In this document: one piece after another, positions 1-5,263 of the stretch
How positions within the stretch are numbered: the first letter of the stretch is position 1
Layout of the letters: every line of letters begins with the position of its first letter
Source of the DNA: CAYVZU01 sp964455935
GTDB taxonomy: Bacteria > Fibrobacterota > CAYVZU01
Direction of reading: 5' to 3'
Length of the DNA stretch: 7,677 nt
NCBI GenBank assembly: GCA_964455935.1
Contig: CAYVZU010000156.1
Span: forward strand, 1-7,677
Program-made: the position numbers and the translations under genes
The notes under the pieces: generated by a model
The model's input: the letters and a program-made list of their open reading frames with translations, nothing else
What the model was told of the DNA's origin: nothing
The model's database searches: none

Positions 1-23
1 AACGTCTGGCGAAGTGCGCTTAA

Positions 24-1175
24 CCGTGTGTCCATTTTTTCGGGGAAGTATCATATGGGCAACCACTTCGAATCCTTCTTTCTGCGGGCAGACATCTCGA
101 CCACATAGTTCATTTTGGAGATCAGCAGGTTTTCTCGAATGCAACCACCTACACCTGCCTATTGTTCTTGAGACACGCGGGCACCGATGTGTGCGATATA
201 CAAAAAGTTTCCAACTTAGATGCGTGGCGCCGTAACGGTGTTAGCGTGGGGGCCAAAATCCAAACGAGTGCTTTCGGTGCGGCAGAATGGAATGTTGAAG
301 TTGGCGCAAAAGGAGCCCTGCGTTCGCGCCTGCCGCAGATGGGGACGCCGTTATCCGAAATTGCACACCTGTTTGTCGGGCTACAGACTAGCGCTGACCG
401 GGTTTACGTTTTGCCGGAACGCCCAAGAATAGAGCATGAAATGCTTAAGCCATTTCTCACAACAGGTGGCCTGCATAGATACGCACCAGCAAAACGCAAT
501 GCATGGCTGATTTTCCCTTACGACTTATCCCAAGGCAAAGCGACATTGATGGATTTGCCAAAAATCCAAAATAGCTATCCTAATGCGTGGAAGTATTTGG
601 TAAATAGCAAGAATGTGCTAACTGCACGCAATAACGGAAAGGTGCACAGCGAAAAATGGTATGGGTATGTATATCCGAAAAATCTTAGCGAAATGGAAGC
701 ACCGAAGCTAATTATTCAGGTGACCTCAAAAGAACCGACCGTAATTTATGACGATGGTGGACTATATATGACCGGTGGCGGCGCCGGGCCGTTCTACGGA
801 ATTCGTCCTCTACCGGCAGCAGATGTTGATATTAAGTTCTTGCTGGGCATTCTCAATTCAAGAGTTTTCGGCTGGATTGTCCGTACGCAAAGCACGCCGT
901 TACGAGGCGGGTATTTTAAGTACTCAAAGCAATACATTGAGACAACACCGATACCAGGAGGGGACAAGCCTCACCAGAACCGTATGGTAACTTTCGTGAA
1001 TTCAATGCTTGATCTTAACAAGCAGATCCCTGCCGCTAAAACTGAACACGAAAAGACCCTATTGCAGCGCCAGATCGATGCAACCGACAAACAAATCGAC
1101 GCGCTCGTTTATGAGTTGTATGGGTTGACCGAAGAAGAAATACGGATCGTCGAGGGTGAGGGTGGGGCAAAATGA
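24..1175 (+). CDS. C-terminal part of Eco57I-like N6-adenine DNA methyltransferase (type IIG/BREX-like), probably frameshifted
   Basis: This is the target-recognition half of a large restriction-modification methyltransferase that would methylate adenine in a specific DNA site. Read from position 24, just after an in-frame TAA at 21-23, the frame gives YGQPLR, VHFGDQQVFSNATTYTCLLF, then AEWNVEVG, VGLQTSADRVYVL, LIFPYDL, YMTGGGAGPFYGI, and FLLGILNSRVFGWI. These blocks are typical of the region after the NPPY catalytic motif and of the TaqI-like specificity domain in Eco57I-family enzymes. The end, QIDALVYELYGLTEEEIRIVEG, is the usual C-terminal helix of such proteins. The catalytic domain lies off the left edge. 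No start codon here is convincing: a TTG at 162 is inside the conserved VFSNATTYTCLLF block. Frame +2 (positions 2-34, SGEVRLTVCP) looks like the expected upstream segment, implying a 1-nt shift. Family assignment is confident; whether it is broken in the genome or mis-sequenced is open. Confidence 0.82.
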   Translation, partial: PCVHFFGEVSYGQPLRILLSAGRHLDHIVHFGDQQVFSNATTYTCLLFLRHAGTDVCDIQKVSNLDAWRRNGVSVGAKIQTSAFGAAEWNVEVGAKGALRSRLPQMGTPLSEIAHLFVGLQTSADRVYVLPERPRIEHEMLKPFLTTGGLHRYAPAKRNAWLIFPYDLSQGKATLMDLPKIQNSYPNAWKYLVNSKNVLTARNNGKVHSEKWYGYVYPKNLSEMEAPKLIIQVTSKEPTVIYDDGGLYMTGGGAGPFYGIRPLPAADVDIKFLLGILNSRVFGWIVRTQSTPLRGGYFKYSKQYIETTPIPGGDKPHQNRMVTFVNSMLDLNKQIPAAKTEHEKTLLQRQIDATDKQIDALVYELYGLTEEEIRIVEGEGGAK

Positions 1176-1200
1176 CCGGGCTGCATGTCCGTTTTTGACT

Positions 1201-1229
1201 CGGGTGGTCGCGTTGCAGGCGGCCACCCG
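1201..1229 (+). terminator. Hairpin after the methyltransferase gene, possible terminator
   Basis: A 10-bp stem with one G-U pair (1201-1210 with 1220-1229, CGGGTGGTCG against CGGCCACCCG) and a 9-nt loop begins 25 nt after the methyltransferase stop. It is followed by only three T residues (1231-1233), so intrinsic termination would be weak. It sits between two converging genes. The hairpin is seen directly; its role is inferred. Confidence 0.45.
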
Positions 1230-1242
1230 GTTTAATCCGATC

Positions 1243-1449
1243 TCATTTCCTGCCCTGGATTAGATCGTTAAGGGACGCGATCCCTTTCTGTTCGAGAAGC
1301 GAATCGAGGTGCATATCGCCTCGAACGCCGAAATCCCGATGGTACAGTTTCTCCACAGTACTCATGTTGGTATCGCCGCGTTTGGCACGAAGCGGCCCTG
1401 CTTCCGTGCGGCTGCGATAACCCTTCATACCGGGTGCATCTTGCGCCAT
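1243..1449 (-). CDS. Small basic protein of unknown function, divergent from the XRE-ImmA/PIN operon
   Basis: This gene encodes 68 residues. The N-terminal half is rich in Arg/Lys (KGYRSRTEAGPLRAKRGDT) and looks disordered. The C-terminal half (STVEKLYHRDFGVRGDM, then LDSLLEQKGIASLNDLI) looks like a compact helical module. From memory, short proteins with a GDT-TVEK-DFGVRxDM-LxxLL pattern recur in bacterial genomes as hypothetical proteins, but I cannot name a function. The start is well supported: a 12-nt perfect anti-16S match precedes ATG with ordinary spacing, and a TTGACA/TATTTT promoter with 17-bp spacing lies upstream. Its promoter region is shared with the divergent XRE-ImmA gene, suggesting joint control. 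It converges on the methyltransferase gene. It could be a third component or anti-regulator of the neighbouring pair, or an independent passenger gene. Confidence 0.7.
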   Translation of the reverse strand: MAQDAPGMKGYRSRTEAGPLRAKRGDTNMSTVEKLYHRDFGVRGDMHLDSLLEQKGIASLNDLIQGRK

Positions 1450-1454
1450 ATTGC

Positions 1455-1466
1455 ATCACCTCCTTA
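1455..1466 (-). promoter_or_regulatory. Very strong Shine-Dalgarno of the small minus-strand gene
   Basis: On the minus strand the sequence is TAAGGAGGTGAT, complementary over 12 nt to the conserved 3' end of bacterial 16S rRNA (ATCACCTCCTTA). The AGGAGG core is 9 nt from the ATG at 1449. This fixes the start of the 68-residue gene and predicts high translation when it is transcribed. Confidence 0.75.
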
Positions 1467-1479
1467 CGCAAAATTGGTT

Positions 1480-1515
1480 GTTGACAAAATAGCGCATTTC
1501 ATATAATTTGTCAAC
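1480..1515. promoter_or_regulatory. Overlapping divergent promoters within a 9-bp inverted repeat (putative operator)
   Basis: GTTGACAAA (1480-1488) and TTTGTCAAC (1507-1515) form a perfect inverted repeat separated by 18 bp. Each arm contains TTGACA. On the minus strand, TTGACA (1514-1509) is followed after 17 bp by TATTTT (1491-1486), a good sigma-70-like promoter for the 68-residue gene. On the plus strand, TTGACA (1481-1486) is followed after 15 bp by a perfect TATAAT (1502-1507), a short spacer that could need help or be weak; TTGTTG at 1478 gives 18 bp. The two promoters overlap, so only one can readily be occupied at a time. The XRE protein encoded next door is the obvious candidate to bind the palindrome (inference). 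Confidence 0.68.
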
Positions 1516-1542
1516 ATAGGCCCAGAGTCCAAAGTATACCTC

Positions 1543-1549
1543 AAAGGAG
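1543..1549 (+). promoter_or_regulatory. Ribosome binding site of the XRE-ImmA/IrrE gene
   Basis: AAAGGAG ends 5 nt before the ATG at 1555 and is the only good Shine-Dalgarno in this stretch. It supports that ATG as the start, giving a complete HTH domain beginning a few residues later. Confidence 0.7.
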
Positions 1550-1554
1550 CCGCT

Positions 1555-2637
1555 ATGGCGCACAAGGCCGCAGAAGCCGACCCCAAAGCCATCTTTTCGC
1601 AGCGTTTGGCGCAGGCGCGCAAAATGCGCGGCTTGTCATTACGCGAACTGGCCAATCTCCTTGGTGCGCGGGTCAGCTACAATGCACTTCATCGATATGA
1701 GCTGGGTGACATGTTACCATCCTCGAATGTGCTTGTCGCTCTGTGCGAAACCCTAAAAGAGCCCGCCGATTTCTTTTTCCGACCCATTCAGGTTTCTCTT
1801 ACGGGCATCGAGTTTCGTAAGAAGACCGGACTAGGGGCAAAGAAGGAAGCTTCGATTAAAGAAAAGGCGGCAGACTTCTTCGAACGGTATTTGGAGATAG
1901 AAGAAATTCTGGGCTTGGCCGGGGAATTCAAGAATCCATTGGCCGGCCAAAACCGCATTACCGATTCCCTGAGTATTGAGAATGCAGCGGCCAGCCTTCG
2001 AGGAGCCTGGGGTCTTGGCATGGATGCGCTTCCGAGCGTCATCCCATTGCTCGAAGAACGGCACGTCAAGATCTATGAAGTCGAGGGTGACAAGAAATTC
2101 GATGGTCTTAGTGGTAAAGCGGGCAATATCCCTGCCATTGTGCTCAATATGGAACAACCGTCCGATCGAAAACGCTTCACGGCCCTCCACGAGCTGGGTC
2201 ATTTGATACTCGATTTTAGTGCGGCGCAGTATGACCCAAAGGGCAAGGAAAAGGCCTGTTTGGATTTTGCTGGTGCCATGCTCCTGCCCAAACAGGTCCT
2301 GTTTCAGGAGTTGGGGGAAAAGCGAACCCGTGTTAGACTGGACGAACTAAAGGAAATCAAGAAACGGTTTGGCATTTCTTGCGTGGCTATCATGAAGCGC
2401 GCAGAGAAGCTGGGCATTTTCGGCGCCCCCCAAATGCAAAGATTCTGGATCCTTTGGAACAAATGTGGGTTTAGGACCGAAGATCCCGGGGAATGGTGTA
2501 TGCCCGAGCAAGCAGAACGCTTTGAACAACTGGTGCTTCGCGCGGCAACCGAAAAATTGATCTCGGAGACCAAGGGCGCGGCCCTTATGAATACGCCACT
2601 GACCGAATTTCGTTCGCACCTAAGGGCCTTACCGTGA
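1555..2637 (+). CDS. XRE-family HTH regulator fused to ImmA/IrrE-type metallopeptidase domain (putative antitoxin)
   Basis: The protein has 360 residues. Residues about 14-77 are an XRE/Cro-type helix-turn-helix (FSQRLAQARKMRGLSLRELA, then NALHRYELG, VLVALCETLKEPADFFF). A basic and acidic linker (about 85-120, IEFRKK...RYLEIEEILG) leads to an ImmA/IrrE (COG2856-like) domain of about 145-285. The zinc-binding HExxH motif is intact as H212-E-L-G-H216. E232, 16 residues later in KEKACLDFAGAMLLP, fits the third ligand of the family motif. In this family such proteins act as repressors that may also cleave a partner in response to stress (ImmA of ICEBs1, IrrE of Deinococcus). The gene shares an operon and a 4-nt overlap with a PIN-domain gene, so the likely role is antitoxin and autorepressor. 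About 75 C-terminal residues with Cys304 and Cys315 lie beyond the core domain and may hold the partner-binding part. Protease activity itself is not shown. Confidence 0.88.
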   Translation: MAHKAAEADPKAIFSQRLAQARKMRGLSLRELANLLGARVSYNALHRYELGDMLPSSNVLVALCETLKEPADFFFRPIQVSLTGIEFRKKTGLGAKKEASIKEKAADFFERYLEIEEILGLAGEFKNPLAGQNRITDSLSIENAAASLRGAWGLGMDALPSVIPLLEERHVKIYEVEGDKKFDGLSGKAGNIPAIVLNMEQPSDRKRFTALHELGHLILDFSAAQYDPKGKEKACLDFAGAMLLPKQVLFQELGEKRTRVRLDELKEIKKRFGISCVAIMKRAEKLGIFGAPQMQRFWILWNKCGFRTEDPGEWCMPEQAERFEQLVLRAATEKLISETKGAALMNTPLTEFRSHLRALP

Positions 2638-3134
2638 AACTGGTCGTCCATGATGCCTGCATTCTCATCGACCTGATCGAAGGCTCTCTTCTGGACTGTT
2701 GGTCACAACTGGAAATCGTCCCCCTCACCACGGATCTGGTCTTGAGCGAGATTACCGATCCACGCCAGAGAAGTGCCCTGCTAAGCAGGGATCTGAAACA
2801 AGGCCTTATTGTGGAAGATCTGACAAGTGAGGAACTGCCGCAGGTTATTGCGCTTCAGAGCGAACTGGGAAGGGGCCTTACGTTGACGGATTGCTCGGCA
2901 CTATACCAGACGGCAAAACACAGCGCGATCCTGCTTACAGGCGATGGGAAACTGCGCAAGGTAGCGGAACAAAAAGGATTGACGGCCCACGGCGCGCTCT
3001 GGATTCTCGACAGTCTTGTCGGCAGGAGCCTAATAGCACGCCAACTCGCTGCACAGAAGTTGAAGGCCATTCTCGATGCCGGCAGCCACCTGCCACGCCC
3101 TGAATGTGAAAAGCGTCTGAAGACATGGCAATGA
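2634..3134 (+). CDS. PIN-domain protein, VapC-like ribonuclease (putative toxin)
   Basis: The 166-residue protein is a PIN-fold nuclease-like protein. The four acidic residues expected to bind Mg/Mn are all present: D7 (VVHDACILID), E39 (DLVLSEI), D86 (LTLTDCSAL) and D104 (LLTGDGKLR). The chain continues with WILDSLVG and a C-terminal helical tail (LPRPECEKRL). PIN toxins such as VapC cleave tRNA or rRNA and stop growth; the RNA target here is unknown. The GTG start (2634) overlaps the TGA of the XRE-ImmA gene as GTGA, with AAGGG 7 nt upstream, which points to translational coupling and the antitoxin-first order usual in type II systems. Its partner is unusual for VapC: a large HTH-metalloprotease rather than a small AbrB, RHH or Phd protein. 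The alternative is a housekeeping PIN nuclease, less likely given the context. Confidence 0.87.
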   Translation: MKLVVHDACILIDLIEGSLLDCWSQLEIVPLTTDLVLSEITDPRQRSALLSRDLKQGLIVEDLTSEELPQVIALQSELGRGLTLTDCSALYQTAKHSAILLTGDGKLRKVAEQKGLTAHGALWILDSLVGRSLIARQLAAQKLKAILDAGSHLPRPECEKRLKTWQ

Positions 3135-3240
3135 GCAGGATAGCCATTTGCCCAAATATCGGGCTGTGGACGGACTTTTGCAATTTTATTTAGCGCAGGA
3201 CGCGTATCGCGGCTGCACCATTTAGCAAAAGGCTGAACCC

Positions 3241-3786
3241 ATGAAAACCAATCTCGTGTTTTGGGGATTCATTCTTGCCTTTGTATTGGGTTCATGCGAT
3301 TTCGGTACGCAGGACCCCCAGGATGGACTGATCAACATCACCGGCATCCTGACTCAGCAGGAGTTCGGATGCGGACATTTCACTCTAATCAGACACGATT
3401 CTTTGCGCCTCCACTATTTGGTAGTTGAGGGAAATGATACCGCCCTGGGCATCGACACCATTGCCCGGACCTATCGACTTCAGGACCAACCACAGAATCT
3501 CCATGTGGTGCTCCATCTCTACGCCGATACCGGCTCTCTTTGTCGTTCCTATTGCACCGATGCCATTTGCTGGAATAGGCCACCGTATACGACCTATCGC
3601 GCGCGGGAAGGAACCTTAACGATTCGGAGAACCCTCGAACATCTCGAACCCATCTTCGGCGCAAGAACGTACCGCGTGTCCGCGGTACTGCAAGACGTTG
3701 TTCTCGAAGACAGCCTGGGAGCAGGAACTTTCCGGGTACAGCGCGTGGATTTCGACAGCGTTTACGTCGGTTTCGTTATGGGGTGA
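3241..3786 (+). CDS. Uncharacterised lipoprotein with four conserved-looking cysteines
   Basis: The gene encodes 181 residues. A type II signal peptide is clear: basic start (MKTN), hydrophobic stretch 5-16, and lipobox L16-G-S-C19, so the mature protein is lipid-anchored at Cys19. Asp follows the lipidated Cys; in E. coli this would keep it in the inner membrane, though that rule does not hold in all phyla. The mature part is rich in beta-type alternation (LHVVLHLYAD, GTLTIRR, YRVSAVLQDVVLED, DFDSVYVGFV) and is probably a small beta protein. Cys44, 101, 105 and 110 could form two disulfides. I do not recognise a family. AAAAGG lies 8 nt before the ATG. It stands alone, 106 nt after the PIN gene and convergent with the acyltransferase gene. 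No strong promoter is visible in the 106-nt gap. Confidence 0.75.
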   Translation: MKTNLVFWGFILAFVLGSCDFGTQDPQDGLINITGILTQQEFGCGHFTLIRHDSLRLHYLVVEGNDTALGIDTIARTYRLQDQPQNLHVVLHLYADTGSLCRSYCTDAICWNRPPYTTYRAREGTLTIRRTLEHLEPIFGARTYRVSAVLQDVVLEDSLGAGTFRVQRVDFDSVYVGFVMG

Positions 3787-3876
3787 GGGGCTACCCTGGC
3801 GGATTCCAACCGTCTTAAGACATGGGGCCGAGGGCAAATTATTGCACTGACGCTCTCATTCGCATGCTGATTCCTT

Positions 3877-3908
3877 AAAACAAAGGCACACTGTCCGGGG
3901 GGACAGTG
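3877..3908 (-). terminator. Rho-independent-type terminator for the minus-strand genes (also REP-like hairpin)
   Basis: CACTGTCC (3889-3896) and GGACAGTG (3901-3908) form a perfect 8-bp stem with a 4-nt loop. Read on the minus strand, the stem is followed 4 nt later by TTTGTTTT (3884-3877), as expected for an intrinsic terminator about 55 nt after the acyltransferase stop. A direct repeat GGCACAC (3885-3891 and 3908-3914) flanks the stem, so it could also be an interspersed REP-like element. No T-run follows on the plus strand, so it is unlikely to end the lipoprotein transcript. Confidence 0.6.
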
Positions 3909-3962
3909 GCACACGAGCAATAAGATTCGCACGGCGGAATGGGCCAGCCGCCCGATGAGAAT

Positions 3963-4856
3963 CTATCCTGCGTGGCTTTGGCTTCGCGAACGATCCGCCG
4001 ATTTCCATCTTCGATGAAACCAACCAAAGTACTGGCTGGGATATCGGCGAATCAGCCTTTCGAGGAGCTCATTGTATTTGCGCGTGGTCAGGAGGAGATC
4101 GCGGTTTCGGTCACCTGTGCGCGCGGGTTCAACAGGCTCCTCGACTTGAAACCGGTAGCTGCCATCGCCTGTCTTGAATAGATGAACCGGCAGAACTGGG
4201 CAATTGTATTTGAGCGCGAGGCTTGCCACGGTGGGGACCGTCGAAGCCGGCCGGCCAAAGAAATCCACCATAACTCCCTGCTCGCCCGCATCCTGGTCAA
4301 CGAGAATCCCGACAAATGAATTCTCGGCCAGCGCTTTGACGATCTCTTTCATTGCATTCTTCTGGTAAATGACGCGAAGCCCGCCCCTTTGGCGGGTGCG
4401 CAGGACAAAACGCTCCACAACCGGATTCTCCATGGGCTTGGCGACCACATAGCAACGAAACGGAAACGTGGAAAAAAGCCGGCCCATCATTTCCCAATTT
4501 CCCAAATGGCCCAACAGGATAATGCCGCCTTTGCCTTTTGCATGGGCCGCCTCGATGTGTTCGACGCCAACCCGCTTGACCCGGCTCCACGATATGCGGC
4601 CGGGCCGGGCGAACAGAGCGGCAAATTCACCCACGCTGGCATAGAGCTGCTTCACAATGGCTGCGCGCTCCGAAGCGCTCAGCTCCGGCATGGACCGGGA
4701 GATGTTCTCTTCGACGACGTTGCGGCGCAGCCCGACATGGTAAAGAACCGTGCAAACCAAACGGCCAAGCAACAGGGCCAGCCGTTCCGGCAGGATCCGC
4801 AGTTTTAGGACTAGGGCGGCCCCGGCCGCGGCTTGAAGAAGGTGTTTGGATTTCAT
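3963..4856 (-). CDS. Lysophospholipid acyltransferase, LpxL/HtrB family
   Basis: The protein has 297 residues from the ATG at 4856. LpxL/HtrB-family enzymes transfer an acyl chain to lipid A precursors or related lipids at the inner membrane. The catalytic HX4D/E motif is H117-L-G-N-W-E122 (GIILLGHLGNWEMMG). Other family blocks are RGGLRVI (158-164), ILVDQDAG with a following FFGRPASTVPT (184-210), and the C-terminal YPSQYFGWFHRRWK (272-285). A hydrophobic N-terminal segment fits a membrane anchor. The frame extends upstream to a GTG at 4904, but the added 16 residues (MDAACSCSGYELFVRP) come from a low-complexity GGAACA stretch, so I prefer the ATG, although neither has a clear Shine-Dalgarno. 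It may be read through from the FmdB operon or have its own promoter. The exact acceptor (lipid A, phospholipid, ornithine lipid) cannot be told from sequence. Confidence 0.88.
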   Translation of the reverse strand: MKSKHLLQAAAGAALVLKLRILPERLALLLGRLVCTVLYHVGLRRNVVEENISRSMPELSASERAAIVKQLYASVGEFAALFARPGRISWSRVKRVGVEHIEAAHAKGKGGIILLGHLGNWEMMGRLFSTFPFRCYVVAKPMENPVVERFVLRTRQRGGLRVIYQKNAMKEIVKALAENSFVGILVDQDAGEQGVMVDFFGRPASTVPTVASLALKYNCPVLPVHLFKTGDGSYRFQVEEPVEPARTGDRNRDLLLTTRKYNELLERLIRRYPSQYFGWFHRRWKSADRSRSQSHAG

Positions 4857-4880
4857 AGGGCGGACGAAAAGTTCATAACC

Positions 4881-4895
4881 GGAACAGGAACAGGC
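4881..4895. repeat. Short tandem GGAACA tract
   Basis: GGAACA occurs twice in tandem at 4881-4892, followed by GGC, just upstream of the acyltransferase start. It resembles, in inverse orientation, the GGTTCC tract at 7052-7070. Both look like intergenic low-complexity sequence. Confidence 0.4.
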
Positions 4896-4898
4896 AGC

Positions 4899-4970
4899 AT
4901 CCACAGATGTCGCAGATAAGCGCAGATTCCTGGTCTATGGCCATCTGCGTCATCTGCGTCATCTGCGGAT
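4899..4970. repeat. Imperfect inverted repeat of CGCAGAT units between FmdB and acyltransferase genes
   Basis: The left arm (4899-4928) reads ATCCACAGATGTCGCAGAT and then AAGCGCAGATT. The right arm (4942-4970) is CATCTGCGTCATCTGCG followed by TCATCTGCGGAT. Its reverse complement, starting ATCCGCAGATGACGCAGAT, aligns to the left arm with two mismatches over the first 19 positions, then one bulge and a further CGCAGAT. The loop is about 13 nt. Each arm carries three C[A/G]CAGAT-type units at about 9-nt spacing. The element fills much of a 159-bp gap with no gene. From memory, similar CGCAGATNA intergenic repeats are dispersed in many bacterial genomes; copy number here cannot be seen. Confidence 0.72.
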
Positions 4971-5015
4971 AAATTCTTCCGCTCGCGCGGGGTGATCCCT
5001 ATTTTTTCTGAGCAG

Positions 5016-5249
5016 CTAACCCACATTCGCGCACGAGCCGCCGCAACAACCCGAAGACGGGCATGCGGACGGTGTATTGCAGGCGAAGTCTTTGCTCCCG
5101 CCCATTGAGGGCGCAAACGTGCTCATCAGTTTTTTCACGTCCTTGGATTTGCAGGCCGGACAGGCCGCCGCGCCAATATCGGACGAGGATTTAAATAAGC
5201 CCTCAAACACCTTGCCGCAACCGCTGCATTTGAATTCATAAATCGGCAT
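5016..5249 (-). CDS. FmdB-family zinc-ribbon protein
   Basis: The 77-residue protein has the FmdB signature: MPIYEFKCSGCGKVFE at the N-terminus, with C8xxC11 and C30xxC33 (CPAC) forming the four-Cys zinc ribbon. A low-complexity tail carries five more cysteines (C57, C63, C68, C69, C73) in a Ser/Gly-rich context, common in this family. FmdB proteins are described as putative regulators, named from the formamidase locus of Methylophilus, but their molecular role is not settled. The ATG at 5249 is chosen because AGGAGG lies 6-7 nt upstream and MPIYEF is the invariant family start; the frame stays open further up into the TPR gene but that part is not protein-like. Only 14 bp separate it from the TPR lipoprotein stop, so the two are almost certainly co-transcribed. 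Confidence 0.9.
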   Translation of the reverse strand: MPIYEFKCSGCGKVFEGLFKSSSDIGAAACPACKSKDVKKLMSTFAPSMGGSKDFACNTPSACPSSGCCGGSCANVG

Positions 5250-5263
5250 GATTCCTCCTTTGC

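Noticed and set aside
162..1175. TTG at 162 as the true start of the methyltransferase-like gene
   Set aside because: The same frame upstream of 162 back to 24 encodes conserved family sequence (YGQPLR, VHFGDQQVF), so 162 is internal.
1268..1506. Other ORFs in both directions across the divergent promoter region (e.g. 1268-1471 minus, 1309-1506 plus)
   Set aside because: They overlap the small gene or promoter palindrome in other frames and lack ribosome binding sites.
3150..3164. GCCC/GGGC hairpin after the PIN gene as terminator
   Set aside because: Only a 4-bp stem and the T-rich stretch begins more than 10 nt later.
3812..3821. GTCTTAAGAC perfect palindrome after the lipoprotein gene
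   Set aside because: Ten bases without a loop or T-run, isolated and expected by chance; no evidence for an operator or terminator.
3963..4904. GTG at 4904 as the acyltransferase start
   Set aside because: The extra 16 residues derive from a GGAACA low-complexity tract and are unlike the family N-terminus; the ATG at 4856 starts a normal one.
4899..4970. CRISPR-like reading of the CGCAGAT units
   Set aside because: Units are only about 9 nt apart with no unique spacers, and the two arms are inverted rather than direct repeats.
4989..5007. Plus-strand terminator GGG-TGAT-CCC followed by T6
   Set aside because: The stem has only 3-4 base pairs and no plus-strand gene precedes it.
4853..5116. 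Minus-strand 87-residue ORF across the FmdB 3' end and the inverted repeat
   Set aside because: It overlaps the FmdB gene out of frame and the rest is translation of the CGCAGAT repeat; no ribosome binding site.
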